From: Glandiceps talaboti
Taxonomy: Eukaryota > Hemichordata > Enteropneusta > Spengelidae
DNA: 64,000 bases
Direction: 5' to 3'
NCBI RefSeq assembly: GCF_964340395.1
Contig: NC_135549.1
Coordinates: forward strand, 17,756,842-17,820,841
Shown piece by piece: positions 1 to 14,400 of this stretch. Position 1 is the stretch's first letter; every line of letters starts with the position of its first letter. A program made the position numbers and the translations under genes. Below the pieces are notes generated by a model, which searched no databases, was not told the DNA's origin, and saw nothing but the letters and a program-made list of their open reading frames with translations.

Positions 1-2580
1 TGAAAAATATATTTTGAATGGGAGGGGGGGGGGGGTCATGTTTAGATAAAGGAAATTGAGGGAGGGCTAACGTTTAGAAAATGTTGGGAAAGGTAATTTT
101 TATTTTACTCGTACACAACAAACCTCACTTGACTCCCCCTGTCCCTTGCAATTATTGGAAGGTCTTGAGTACAATTGTGTACAGGTATAGTAAGGGATAA
201 TAAAAGAGTTACAGAAATAACTAAAAAAGAACATATCAAAACAAAACAAACAAATCAATGTGGTAGTAATAAATTTGTCTACAACAAACAAACAAACACC
301 ACATTACCATGTTACTACTGTACCACCATGTTCCACACCATGTATGTAACATAGTGTAGTATTTATTATTGACTCAGATTTTGAGTGTAAAAAGTGCAAT
401 ATTTCTCAGATTGGATATTGGTGGTTTTCATAAGTCTTGTAAATGTATCAAAGTGTGGTTGGTTACGGTAATGTGATGGAATGAATTTTTCTCCGACATC
501 TGAATGTAGTGGGCAACAGAGCTAAAGTAAGAAGTGAAATTCATTCTCAGCAGATGCATGTCCTTAACAACATGCACTTTCAATATCACCCTTCTCCAAA
601 TATCCTTAGCTTTGACATGAACGATCTTTATTTTCTCAAGAAATGGTCAGAATACAACATTATGGCAGAAGAGCATTGTGTTCCCAAAACATATACACCC
701 ATGTCTGTATGTCCGACTACATTTCAATGAAACCTGACAGAGCTGCTTTACACCACTGTTCGTCAAAGTTGTCTCGTGAAAGATGAATAAAACTTCAGTT
801 CTGAACTGAATTGCATCATTGCATTACCATCACTGAAGGAGTTTGCTAAAAATGTCAGTAAGCCCAAAGATTTGTCATGGTCAATTACAAAGATTGAGAT
901 AGTATCAAAGCTGCACTAGCTGCAACTGGAATGTTTTTTGAAACTATTTTGTTATATAGAATGACTTAATCATATCGTACACCAAAAACAGCATTGAATC
1001 ATCTGTTGGTAAACATATTTGTGTAGCGGTACACGTAGTAAGGATCTGCACCCAAACATCAGTGCTCCCCATGAATTTCAACTTATTACTATACTACTTA
1101 TAACTAAAATAGACCTCCAATTAACACAAACACTGTCTAATTATTGGTATTTTAACAATTTTCAGTGAATATATTGTTGGTTTTCTGATCGAAAAGATAA
1201 TACCTCAATTATAGTTAGTTTCAAGACCATAAAAACTCTCAGGTTAAATGTCAGTGTGTTCTCTTTGAAATCTTAGTCATTACTTTAAGTCAAACAATAT
1301 CAACTTTGAACTTATGCATGAAAACAACAGTTACAAATACTTTCTGGTACATGCCCACAATATCATATGACTACTATGCCAAATAGTCTTTGTAAAAAAC
1401 CCAAGTGTTACCACACACATGCCACACCACTTCAATATCGTAAATTTTGAATTTCTTGCTTTGTGGTGGTGTGTGTAACAGGTTCCTTTTACTGGTGTTA
1501 GAAGTGATGAAATAACAATTTTGAAATATGTATGTTAGAAAGGATTTGAAGCATCATATTCAGATACACAAATGTTGCTTAGTCTGTTTCAATGTAGAAT
1601 GTATTGAGAAAACGAACAAGTCAACAACTTCCATTTGGGCAGAAAATATTTTAACACACCCTTCTAAGGCAGCAGCAGTCACACATTCTTCACTTTAATC
1701 TCAAAATCATTCCATTTGAACAATATCCCCAGGTAAACAGATTAAGGTGATCCTATTTTTAAAATGTTTTTCATTACTTTTAATTTTTCATGGCAACTAT
1801 GGGTCGGTCGGTCAATTAAAAAAAAAGTATCGGTAAAGCCCTTTCCCAGCTTCTCTACACAATTGGCATGTTCTCAGTCCCTCTACTTGAATAATTTCTA
1901 TCATGAAAGAAATGCGCTGTTCATGAACAAGTGTCGTCACACCACCATGACTGTAGATGATGTCATCGGTCCAGACACTTGCTTATTCTTGATATCAAGT
2001 TGGAGCAGAAAATTTGGGAGAGTCAGGTAATGAGAAACAGAAAAAAATAGGGTCACCTTTTTATGCTGTTACCTTGATTGCCACTGAATACATGTATACA
2101 AAATACAAACGACTGTGATTTGTTATACTGCACTGATTTATTTAGTAAATGCATGTGGTATTGAATATCCCATTTCATAACTACAATAAACCACAGTAAC
2201 AACACAAAGAATACTTATAAAGTTGCTAAAACACAAATGTATCATCGGAGCGTCAATAAGAATGCACAGAACCCTGTAACTGACTGAGGTAGTAAGAGAT
2301 GGATGCACTAAATACATGTACAACCATGCACACATACACACACACTACTTTGGAAAGACCTAGTGAAATTGGTCACTTAATTGTTTCATGGGGAAATAAT
2401 AATAAAAAAAAACTTGTGTGTTATTTTCGTTAGTTTATTCCCATATGGAAACAATAATTCTTGTGTGTGTTGTATGAATTGACAGTTGTACATCCTCAAA
2501 CAACTAGTACAAACTATGCCAAATAAGATTATTCTTTTCAGATTTTATTGAAGGCCCATCAATATTGTACTATTTCAGCA
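1..2580. other. non-coding stretch, no gene recognised
   Basis: Only short unsupported open frames are present. The first 100 bases (a G-run followed by a GGGTCATGTTTAGA-like text and AGGGAGGG) resemble the interior of the Harbinger-like element at 21.3-22.0 kb, so this may be a fragment of a related element. A possible terminal-inverted-repeat element lies at 1745-2059 and is listed separately. I see nothing else of note. Confidence 0.5.
1745..2059. mobile_element. possible small inverted-repeat element (MITE-like)
   Basis: The left end reads AAGGTGATCCTATTTTT. The right end, read in reverse complement, is AAAGGTGACCCTATTTTTTT, so the termini match over about 17 bp with one or two differences, 315 bp apart. 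The interior has no meaningful open frame. No clean target-site duplication could be fixed. It could be chance in AT-rich sequence, hence the low confidence. Confidence 0.3.
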
Positions 2581-2585
2581 GCAGC

Positions 2586-2945
2586 GAGATGGTGTGTGTG
2601 CGTGTGTGACTGAATGAATGTTGGATTGAATGTAACCACTGGTAACCATGCAGGGATACATTGGTGGCAGTGGTGGGATGGTGTGTGAGTGAAATGAATG
2701 TAACCACTGGTAACCATGCATGCAGTTAGACATTTGTGACAGTGGTGGGAGGGTGTGTGACTGAAATGAATGTAACCACTGGTAACCACACAGTGATACA
2801 CTGGTGGCAGTGGTGGGATGGTGTGTGACTGAAATGGATCTTGGAATGAATGTAACCACTGGGGTAACAATTCAATCATACATTGGTGCATGAATCTTGA
2901 AGTGAATATAACCACTAAGCGTGTTTCATTGGAGGCAGAGGTAGG
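2586..2945. repeat. minisatellite, about 68-72 bp unit, 4-5 copies
   Basis: Each unit starts near GAATGTAACCACTGG, passes through a TGGTGGCAGTGGTGGGA block and ends in GGTGTGTGA(C/G)TGAAA. The three central units are well kept and the outer ones decay. Two overlapping minus-strand open frames here are by-products of the repeat. Confidence 0.8.
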
Positions 2946-3452
2946 GCATTGTAAAACAGAAAATATGACTGGACTACTTCCCTTTAAAACTGGATGTAAA
3001 AATTGATGCAGGTAGAAGTGGATAGATAGATAGTTGAGAATTCATTTGACAATGATATACTAACCTCTACTCATAGTTAGATCTCATATGGCTCTGGACC
3101 CCCATATAGAAATACAAATGGAATGTGGAATTATTGCATTGACTTAGAAACTCATACACTTAGATTTACTTGAGTTATTTTCCAGTTTTGGTCATCCCAT
3201 AAAGTGACTGGTCAGGTGTATTTTGTATGTACATCAAATTGACTTGTCAACATAGCAAAGCTAATCATTTCATGCAATTCATTTTCAGGAAATAAAATAA
3301 ACTTTTCAAGACTTTCCTGGAGCATACAAATGCTGTGAATCTAACAGGTATAGAACAAAATATTCATATTCCTAGCTGAAAAAATATCACATCTTTTGGA
3401 TATTTCATCTCTTATAGTATGCTGACATTACTTGATTAAACATGTGTAGCAG

Positions 3453-4375
3453 CCTCTCTAGAAGGTTGGGTGATGAGAAAAGTTGCCAGATCAACCAATT
3501 GGGTGGTGAGAAAGGTTGCCAGATGGACTGGTTGGGTGGTGAGAAAGGTTGCCAGATCGGCTGGTTGGGTGGTGAGAAAGGTTGCCGGATCGATCAATTG
3601 GGTGGTGAGAAAGGTTGCCGGATCGATCAATTGGGTGGTGAGAAAAGTTGTCAGATCAACCAATTGGGTGGTGAGAAAAGTTGTCAGATCAACCAATTGG
3701 GTAGTGAGAAAAGTTGTCAGATCAACCAATTGGGTGGTGAGAAAAGTTGTCAGATCAACCAATTGGGTGGTGAGAAAAGTTGTCTGATCAACCAATTGGG
3801 TGGTGAGAAAAGTTGTCAGATCAACCAATTGGGTGGTGAGAAAGGTTGTCAGATCAACCAATTGGGTGGTGAGAAAAGTTGTCAGATCAACCAATTGGGT
3901 GGTGAGAAAAGTTGTCAGATCAACCAATTGGGTGGTGAGAAAAGTTGTCAGATCAACCAATTGGGTGGTGAGAAAAGTTGTCAGATCAACCAATTGGGTG
4001 GTGAGAAAAGTTGCCAGATTGACTGGTTGGGTGGTGAGAAAGGTTGCCAGATTGACTGGTTGGGTGGTGAGAAAGGTTGCCAGATTCACCAGCCTCTCTA
4101 GAAGGTTGGGTGGTGAGAAAGGTTGCCAGATCGACTGGTTGGGTGGTGAGAAAGGTTGCCAGATCGGCCGGTTGGGTGGTGAGAAAGGTTGCCGGATCGA
4201 TCAACTGGGTGGTGAGAAAGGTTGCCAGATTGACTGGTTGGGTGGTGAGAAAGGTTGCCAGATTGACTGGTTGGGTGGTGAGAAAGGTTGCCAGATCGAC
4301 TGGTTGGATGGTGAGACAAGTTGCCAGATCGACCAGCCTCTTTAGAAGGTTGGGTGGTGAGAAAGGTTGCTGGAT
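3453..4375. repeat. 33-bp minisatellite, about 28 copies, open on both strands
   Basis: The unit is 33 bp: GGTGGTGAGAAAAGTTGTC followed by AGATCAACCAATTG. Because 33 is a multiple of 3 and the unit lacks stops in several frames, it creates open frames above 200 codons on both strands. A variant boundary block (CAGCCTCTCTAGAAGGTTGG or a close form) recurs near 3450, 4090 and 4335, so there is a higher-order pattern. The central block is almost homogeneous and the edges vary (GATCGGCTGG, GATTGACTGG). Nothing suggests it is translated: no splice context and no signal peptide. Confidence 0.9.
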
Positions 4376-6425
4376 CACTAGATCTACCATCCAACATGCT
4401 ATAGAGGCTAATACATCAACAAAAAACACGTCACTTTCACAGAAAGTATCCATAACTTAATATGCTAAATATGCTAAGTACTCAAACAAAGTATGTCTAT
4501 ATCATGAAAACCACCCCCACAATGTGAATTACAACTCCTGAAATTACGATGATTTCATTCACTGCAAACCATTATTTAGTTGATAACAAACCCAAGATTA
4601 CTATAATAACCACTCCCATAAAATGTTTACATTAATATGCAAACAATGTCATTAATATGCAAACCACTCCCACAAAAAGTACACATTCACTCATTCATAT
4701 ATATGCAAATTATTACTCCAAAACATGATCATTTTGATAAGGTCAGTGAAACCAAGTTTTCCCCTCAAAGACTCACAAGCAGATAACAACAGGCAGTACA
4801 TGTAATATGGTAAATGAAACCAAGTCTACCCTCCACCACTCCCCCTCAAATATGGACAAAATCAAACCTATAACAGCAGGCAGACCATTTCTGGTATAAA
4901 AACAAACTTACATTGCATAGGGAGTTAAATTACAGACAAAAAGTAAGTTACATTCCAGTTTTTATATCTAATTGATCTATGTATAATATTATCTATACAT
5001 CTACATTTTATCTATATTTTATCTACATACAATTTATTTTCACCTTTCCAAGTTTCATTATCAAATATCTTACAATGATTATATTTGTTTTATCATTTTG
5101 AGTTAATTTTTTTTTCAGTACAAAATTATTTAAAATCGCTAAGGAGCATCAATATATTAGTTACTTACCCTTATAAAACTTTTTAAAATCAAGTTACCAT
5201 TACTTGTTAAGACCATCTCAAATTCTTAAGTGACATCTCAAACCAACTTTCTTGTCCATTCCTATCATTAATCACTTGTATTAAAAGCGACCAATAAATC
5301 ATTTCATTAGCATGACTAAAAATCAATATTAGTATGAAAAGAATCAATGATTTTTCGATTAGATTTGAATATTTTCATAGAGTATTTGGGTCATCGATTG
5401 AATATGTGTCATTAAAGCACTGCTATATTATATTATACTTTGTGAAACTTGTCTCCCAGTAATGAGTTTTATTTATTTATTATCTATTGTTTAGCTTAGG
5501 ATTTAAATTGATTAATCATGATAAATTCTTACCTTATATTTTACACTTATTGAATTGATTTAGTTGATAAGCTTAGAAATCTCCACCAAAATCTTCCTTG
5601 ATCAATTGTTACTGACTTATTTGATTGTTTATGAATATATAATAAGTTCATTTGCATAGCGATGACCAGTTATCGTTGAACAATGCTATAAGTCATCAAA
5701 CACATTTGAACTATCAAGAAGGTATCATTGATCGAATGGTTATGAAAATTTCAGCACAATTGGATATATATATCTTGTCAAAATGGTCATTCTTTTTCCA
5801 ATCATGTATTGTGCTTTGTCAGATTTTTTTTCAGTTGTAATATTTAGAAGATTAATATTGTATATCGTTGATCAGGTATTTTAAATTTGACCGTTTTACA
5901 ATCAACATACCCAAGGAGGATACCTAGTATCATGATTTCATAGGCTTCAAATTGGTGGTTTAAAACAATGTATTTTTAGTAATTTCTTGAATTACGACAT
6001 TTTCTACCAATTTGAAAGTGTTAGTTGTCTGATTATATATGACACTGGAAATATTATGAAATTTGGTGCATTTTGAATCAAGAACAAATACAAACACAAA
6101 AATATGAATACAAACACAAACACACAAACAGTGTGTTAAATGAAAAGGCATTCCAAAATAAATGTAATAATCCTGAGACAGTTCATTCACACAGTACTGG
6201 CTAAACTAGCTTGTGAATATTACTTAGTTACTGAAATTAAAGAGAACTGAACATACCGTAGTTGTAATCTTTCAGTAGCCTTCTTTTAGTGTTTTATCAA
6301 TATAAGTTTACCTAATTCTATGTTATTATATGGTAATTTATATCAAAACAGACCAATTACACATGAAATATTATTCAAATATGTCTTGTACTTGGCAATA
6401 TTGTTTGTCCTTTGGTGAAGAATGG
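4376..6425. other. AT-rich intergenic sequence, nothing recognised
   Basis: This is about 2 kb of AT-rich sequence with scattered TATATA and TTTATC runs and a few short open frames without coding character. I see no exon, RNA gene or clear repeat. Confidence 0.5.
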
Positions 6426-6431
6426 TTTATT
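6426..6431 (-). promoter_or_regulatory. candidate polyadenylation signal of the carrier gene
   Basis: AATAAA on the minus strand, about 410 bp past the carrier stop codon. It is the nearest canonical hexamer I found downstream, but the 58-bp tandem repeat lies between, so the assignment is tentative. Confidence 0.3.
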
Positions 6432-6475
6432 TGCATACAATAATCAGTTTGTTACTGGCTCTGATTTTGGTCATA

Positions 6476-6716
6476 TTAGTGATAAATTCTATTTTGCTAT
6501 TGTTATGGTGTTCTATTGTGTCTAATTTACATATTGGTGATCATGTCTATTTTGCTATTGTTATGGAATTCTGTTGTGCCTAATTTACATATTAGTGATC
6601 AAATATGTTTTGCTATTGTTATGGAATTCTGTTGTGCCTAATTTACATATTAGTGATCAAATATGTTTTGCTATTAGCTGTGGGGTTCTATTGTGTCATA
6701 TTTTCATACTAGGTAT
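6476..6716. repeat. 58-bp tandem repeat, about 4 copies
   Basis: The unit is GATCAAATATGTTTTGCTAT, then a TGTTATGGAATTCTGTTGTG block, then CCTAATTTACATATTAGT. Two central copies are nearly identical and the outer ones diverge. It lies in the presumed 3' UTR or just downstream of the carrier gene. Confidence 0.8.
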
Positions 6717-6839
6717 TTAAAGCAACTTCAAAAACACCAATCTCATCTAAAACTCATTTTTTAAATATTAATTAACAGAAATTTGATAGCAAAAAATAAT
6801 TTGTTAGACTGTTATATACTAATGAAAGAAAAGAACTGG

Positions 6840-7027
6840 TTAAATTGGTTTTATACCAACTAATTTCCTAAATTGCTCAAATAAGAACAGACTAATGACC
6901 GTATGGGGACCTATCCTGACCCAATTTGGTATAAATCCTTTGTAAAGGCCAAGTACTCCCTCTGTTCTTATTATCTTGTTAAAACAATCAAATGAGTGCT
7001 TGTACTTGTGTTCTCCTTTGGCAACAC
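6840..7027 (-). CDS. carrier exon 6 and stop (residues 251-312)
   Basis: Acceptor CTTGACAG. Encodes the repeat-3 matrix helix (RTEGVLGLYKG) and helix 6 (NWVRIGPHTVISLFLFEQFR), then KLVGIKPI and TAA. The arginine at 288 and the GPHT motif are conserved in the UCP/OGC/DIC branch. Confidence 0.93.
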
Positions 7028-8325
7028 CTGTCAAGATAAGCAAAAAAATATGTCAATGCTGGAAGAGCTATCAATGTTGGAAGTGAACTGTCAATGCTAT
7101 GCTGGAAGTGAACTGTCAATGTTGAAAGAGCTGTCAATGTTGGTACTGAACTGCTAATGTTGGAAGAGCTGTCAATATTGGAACTGAACTTTCAATGTTG
7201 GAAGAGCTGTCAATGTTGGTACTGAACTGTTAATGCTGGAACAGAGCTATCAATGCTGGAATAAGTTAAGAATCAAAATTTTGAAAAATGCGATGAAGTG
7301 CCTTTGGATTTTGAATAGTGTAACTGGTTCACTAAGAGAACTACTCTGTGCTGACAGAGGCTGTGTTCCAGTAAATGTCCTCTAGCTTTCATTTTTCATA
7401 TCTACCCCATACTGACCTTTGATATGCTGACTCATAATCCTCGTTTTAACAACATCTACAGGTGAAGTAGTGGCAGCTGTCATAAAACCAGCAAAAAATG
7501 AACAGATTACGTGTAATACTGGTCCTTCTTTCATTACGCCTGTATTCAATAAGAAATGCTTTGAATGATCATAGGAAGGAATCTGTAAAATAAAAAAAAA
7601 TAGTTAAATGCCACACCATACCAAACTAAACCAAACCAAACCAAACCAAAAATACAAGATTTATACTCTGGTCATTAAACATCAAGATAAGAGGTGTCTA
7701 CATAATTTGCTCTTTTCAGCGAACAATCAAGTTTGCCAAACACAATACTTTTAATACTAGGAACAGTTGGTGTTATGCCGAGACAACAAACACAATGTCT
7801 AAGACAGTATTCAAAACACTGTCCACCAAATAAATCATGTCTGTGAATGCTACATTGTACCTAACACAACTATCTTTCTTACATCTTACACACGTCCTTT
7901 CCAATCACACTTCCACTAAGTGACACAGTCAAAGGGGAAAACATGAAAACGGGTTCAATAATACATGGACAGATGTTGCAGAAATTGTACTTTCCACACA
8001 ACTGTGATCTTGGTTGTAGATAAAGGAAGACAGTGATTTTATCATCTTGGTCATACACTCTAATATCCTTTATTCCGTTATAACTCTAGCATCATAGTCT
8101 CATTCATTCTGTTTGAGTTTATGAAACAAACTGTAAGGTACCCATCATATCTAATGAGTCATGTGATCTTTGGTTATCTTGCATAAATTATTGGATTGCA
8201 GCTGAAAGTGTGATAAAACGGACAGTTATTGAATCAGGTTGGAATGCATCAGTCGCGCTCTCAGCATCTTACTATTGCATACACAAACAGATGGAGAGAC
8301 ACACATCCATGTATTGTGCACGCGT

Positions 8326-8402
<77 letters not shown>

Positions 8403-11400
8403 TATTCCCAATACTGCTAATGACTTCATAATTTGTACTGAATATAGCAAAGTGAGAAAATATTTTAACATGATTACCAGAGCTATATTATCTTCTGATA
8501 GCAGAACTATATAGTTGTATTTAATGCCCTACCTGGGTAGCTGTTAAAATTGCAGCTCTCTGCACAGTTGGACCAACTCCACGATAAAGCCCCTTTACAC
8601 CTTCATGATGTATAATATCTGAGAATGCATGAAATGTACTCCTGTATCTTTTCTGTTGTCCAGTAGCAAGTCTACCTTCAGCCTGCATCCGAACTTTAAT
8701 CAAATCTGTTGGTGTAGCGATGGAGCTACCAATAGCACCTAAAAAATGTATAGATATGGGAAAATAGCCAATGAAATAGTTACCATGTCATGTATAGCAT
8801 GGGACTATAACATGTAACATATGTATATTGAAAGTCATTATCTGGTGTACAGTATGGCAACCTATACAAAATATTCTGTTTTATCAGTAAGATGAAAGAT
8901 TGTATAGTTTAGTCCACTAAGAGTGCCGTTCAGAAGCAACTTTTAGACCAGAAGGGTCGTGATAGTTGAGTACTATAGCGTCATTCAAAAAACCCCACAC
9001 CATTTCACAGTATGTTAGGCCAAAGATAGTTTCATTTTCAACCAATGAAAACATTCTGCCAACTTCGGTTTCAGATCACATCAATTTGGGAGCTCAAGGA
9101 GTTGTTTTAGATTCATTTTTAACTTTTGTAGGGGAGGTTATAATTATATAGTACATGTATGTGTTTGCATTTGTGTCTGGATATTTTTTACTTATCATCA
9201 TCAAAATATGTACCAAATCATGTGAAATTTGAAACTTGCATTCAAAAGGTATTGCTTAATTATGCAAACTACCAATTATGGTTAAAAGGTACATTAGAAT
9301 GCTTTATATATCACATATGCTCTGTTACCATAGGCTAAAAGATATTATAGGATTACTGAAGCAATACAGTTTATTACTGTTCGTAAGAATTAATAGAAAT
9401 TGATGTTTTATTGCCAGTGGAATAATCCACGTCATCAACAATAAATATGTGAAAAAAATTACTACTTCACAAACTGTTTACATGCACATCTTTCTCACTT
9501 GTCATACGAAGCATTATGGATGTCTACAAAGTCTTCTGACATGTTTATCCCTCACTTCATGCTCAAAAAATCTGAAGAATCATCATTGATGTGTACACAC
9601 GTACATTGAAATCAAAGACTTGCACAAACCTGATGTAGCCCCGGCAGTAATTTTCTTATATAATGGAGTGTGGGCAGGATCTGTGGCACCAAGAAAACCC
9701 TTTAATGGTTCATATGCACCAAGTCTTATCGTACTGTATGTGCCCTCTCTTAGCAATGATGGGAAGACGCTGCATAAAATAACAAAATAAAAGACAAATT
9801 TGTGGTAAGCAAATATACATTATTTACAGCGCTGTTGTGCAAATATAACTAAATTCATGTTTAGGAGGAAGTGGGCTGGAAGTACAATGGTTTCCATAGA
9901 ACTTTTTTTTGGACAAAAGAAGAATATTTCAGATCAAATATTTATTGCTATGTTTTACCGACCAGAATACACGTAAGGATGCCATGTAATGTGAGTTAAT
10001 TATAATGTGCTAACCTCTATACTATTCTGTCGTAATTTATGGTACTCTAAAGAGAGTGGTTTCAATGTTTTCATGCTTGTTAAGTTTAAATAATTGCTTT
10101 GTGTTATACACTTTGACAGATTTTAGCCTAACTACTTCAGATGTTTAGGAACCACATGCAAAATTACCCTAGCAAAAATATTGAAGATCGCGCACAATCA
10201 GGTGACATTGGATGGCCCTGAAAGTAAAACAGTAGCCACAGTATCTGCAGAAAACAAACGCAATACTTGGCATGCAGAATTCAAACTTGTTTTGAAAAGA
10301 AATTAACAATGTCATACACAAAAATGAATTTCCCCTACCTTGCAATGACCCAAATGACACAATGATACCTGCCTGTGATGTTGCTGGCATACTAGTAAAA
10401 TAGTCTGTGATTTCATACTCGTCCCCATTTTTTTCAAAATTTAGCATAGTATAATGGGGTTTCATAAAACTAGCTTGGGTAGTTACTGGTAGATATATAC
10501 CCAGGCGGTGAAATTAGCACATATGGAAATAATGATTTTGCTCATGCTCAGTCATTCTTTTCATGGCATATATGCAAATTTCACCTTCAGGGTATGTCTA
10601 CCAGCTAAAACCCTCTAGAGTCTTCTTAAATCCCGTAACATCACAGGCTTTGTTAAAATGGCAGAAATAATAACGAAGTCTCACAATTCTTACCCTTTAT
10701 ACAACCCTCGTACTCCTTCATCTTTCACAATCTTGACTCCCCCTCTGATAAAGCCATCATAGTATCTGTTCTTAAAGACGGCAACCCCTGTTCCTTTTTG
10801 GGCTGCCAATTCTCCTTCAAGCTGCAATCGGATCTTGATAACATCAATGGGGTTTGTAACTGCAATGAGATAACAGCATTATCTGGATGTGACTTATTTC
10901 AAATTAAAAGGTCAGACTGAGTCTTTGCATTTGTAAGGGTGTGTAATCCCTTCATATCCCAATTTCACATCATCTCCATTTTGACTGGTCCCAATTTCAA
11001 CTTGTCAATAAAAACAGTCTTCCAGTAAATCGAAATCTACAGTATGTTTTACTATGCGATATTTTACAGTTTTAACTTACTCTTTACTTAACATGATAAA
11101 GTATACATTCTAACCTAACAAGCAGCTAGCTCTTCAAAATAACTGTATCGAGAATATGTATCTCCTCAGCAAAAACAGCATTACCCCTGGTGTAGGCTAC
11201 AGTCTTGTTCCACAAAACTAAATGCCTCAGCACTTTAAAAACCAGAACATTCCTAATGTCTATATGCAAGAGTGTTATTTGTTGTGGTGTAAAAAACTGA
11301 GATTGCAATGGGACGAATTGAATTAGGACAAAATGATTGTGAATCATGTATGAAGGCATGATAGAATAATATGCTGCAGAGTTAAAGTGCAGAATGACAG

Positions 11401-14400
11401 TGAAAAACAAATCCGTAGCAATAGCAGACTGGACAATGGAGTGACTGTGTGTACACCGCAGTGGCTGGGTAATGAGAAAAACAACAATCTGTCATCTTTC
11501 ATTCAGTTTTTGGTTATCAGACAAGAAAGTTCAAGATGTATACAAGTGCCGTTGTCCAGTGAACTTTGACAGTGAAACTGAATTGTAGTTGCTTCCTACA
11601 TTCCATTCACATTGTGATGGAAGAAGTTGGTGTCAATATATCAATACGGAAGATTGTAATGGTAATCTCAGGAATGCACTGAAATTTGTTGTAAATCCAT
11701 AAATATCACACAAATTAATTTTTAATTTATACATTTGTCGTGTTTAATAAAGTCATTTACAAAAAGAATTTTATATGCAAAGGACGTTGAAAGTGGTCTG
11801 AGCTTAAAGCATAGATCTTGGAGAGGACCCGCCAAGATCTAAACTAATGTATGTTGAGACCATCTTTAAAGCCTAAGCCCTTATGGTTGTGATTCACTTC
11901 ATACCAATTTCAACTCGTCCCATTTCAACTTGCCCCATTTTCACAACTCACACCAATTTCAACTTGCCCCAACAACACTAGTAAACGTTTATAAATCTAA
12001 ACGGTACATGGACTCGAAGTACGGGGACTGAAAAATTTACATGATTTCATGTACGTGGACAGTCGAAGCGTAGCAAATGTAGCATTTCATAGCAGAAAGT
12101 GGTGGTCGTGCATGCATATGGTTTTTGGCTAAGTGTTTGCTAGATCTAGAACTTATACTAGCACAAATGGGCAAAGGTGTCTATTAACTCTCCTCAGTCA
12201 TGGAATATCACTTTTCGCATTAGGACTTAATGATTACAACCCAAACAATAACCAGGGAGAATATTAAGGACTGACATGCTTACAACTTCTGCGTACGGGT
12301 TTTGGAGACCTTGATTAGGTCTGGTGGAAGTGGAATAGATACCATAGACCCTTCAAACTGAGTACTACTAGTTTTGATTTTCATATATGCTTAGGTAAAG
12401 AGTTGGGGTGAGTTGAAATTGGGGCGAGTTGAGTGGGATGAGTTGAAATTGGAGCGAGTTGAGTGGGATGAGTTGATCTGTCACCAGCTCTTATCATTTT
12501 CTTACCCATGATGCTTCATCCCTTTTTCTACACCAGATGCAAGTTTTGTGTATATACTAGTAATTTAGAGAGGTTATGTAATGTAGACTTGGTGAAAATA
12601 ATATTGGTAAGCATGAGAAATGCTACTCGGGTAAAACCAGCTTACTACTGTTCCCCTTTAAAGGGATATGCTAAATTAACAGAGGTTTTTGTCAGAAATG
12701 CACTTGAGCATTTTTTTTAGCATTTAGCACGTTTATGGTGTTTCAATGTTAAAATTTCTATGCAAATCAAGCTCAACTGAACCCCAACACATACACTTTC
12801 AAAAGTGCTTCATTTATGGCCTGTTGATACTGGCCATCTGAGAGGACCTCGATTCTATAGATACTGTATAAATTCCACAATCTTTGACAGTGTCAATATC
12901 AACTAACTTCATTACATGGACTGGTTAAACATGGTCCTGCTTGCAGATGGAGTAAGTTGGGGTGGGGTAGGTCCAACTCGGCCCATTGCCAACTCGGCCC
13001 ATTACCAACTCGGCCCCGGGATTACTAGTCTTGCTGCTAGACGTTCGGGCTTTCTTTCGATGCTATAACTATAAGCGAATGAAGTTCACATGTGAGGGCT
13101 TGCCCGAACAGTCTAGCGAATGTCATTTTCAGACCGGACATTCCATTAAGATTATGATAAGCGGTGGGTTGGGCCATATATGCATATATATACTTTAATA
13201 TATTCAATAACCTATGACCTCTATAAACGTACATACTAATGTGCAATATCACGTGATCATAACAAACTACATATGGTAATACCACTATAGCTTAATTGTG
13301 AGTTTGATGAGTGTGTAGACGTTGTCATTCACACATTTCAGTTAACGCATTGGTGGTTATTTATACAAGCCCCTCCTTAAGATGAATATGCATGAAAATT
13401 TAAATATTGTCCTCTGTTTGTGCTTGTCGCTAATACGGTTCTCTAATTGGCAGTTATTTATATCCTGATGACATTCGCTAGACCTCGGATGTTCCATCCT
13501 TGATAGCGTTGTTCGGCTGTGTGTCGCATTTTATCGGATGAACATCCGAGGGCTACCTGATAGACTAGGGGATTACCAACTCGGCCCAGGTGATCGCCAA
13601 CTCGGCCCACATGATTGCCAACTCGGCCCATTCAGTGATACCAATTCAGCCCACTGTGTCGTACATTAATTTGTCATCACAGAAATGATATTCTGAACAA
13701 GCAGATACAGAAGACAAGCCAAGGTCCATCCAGACTCAGCCTAGTCCTACTGCACTCCTGCACTTTTAAGGTACACGGGGACGAATTGCCTCAACTATTT
13801 TGGACTTTGAACTTTTTATAGCAAAGTCATGAATGTCAAAGAGGAGAAACAGGAATTGCAATCGTATTGAACTTGAGGCGAAACTTGGACTAGTTCAACC
13901 AAGGGCATGAGGCAACAATTCTGGTGTCTATCAACAATTGAATAACATGAATAAAGACAATATCAAAAAGTTCCGTCAAGTTTATAATTATGTTTATAAT
14001 TACTTCATTATCTTGATTTAATAATTAATATTTACACAAAACGCGCTGAAAAATAAATAGAATGCGGCGGACTCGTAGCAATAACATGCGTAATGCATGT
14101 CTAACTATGTATGCTGCATGTCACGGTGTATCAGCGGCTGCATGTGTATGCTGTGGTGTACCAATTGAGTGGTGCCCCCAACGGTCATATAAATTATCTG
14201 TCTTGTCGCGCGATCGCGAGCTCGAATGATTCGAATCTTTGCAACCGTCCACTGGATTTTGAAAATTCAATCTCCACGAGCTCGGCATTTGCTCAATTTG
14301 CTCAATATTTGCTCATTTGCTAAAAAAGGAAGGGTAGGACACTTTGGTGTTCTTTTTCGTCGTAAGCTTGAAACCACATCGCCCTCGTTCACGGACGCTT

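Noticed and set aside
3436-4453. Long overlapping open frames on both strands (up to 219 codons)
   Set aside because: They are produced by the 33-bp repeat whose length is a multiple of three; no splice sites or signal sequence.
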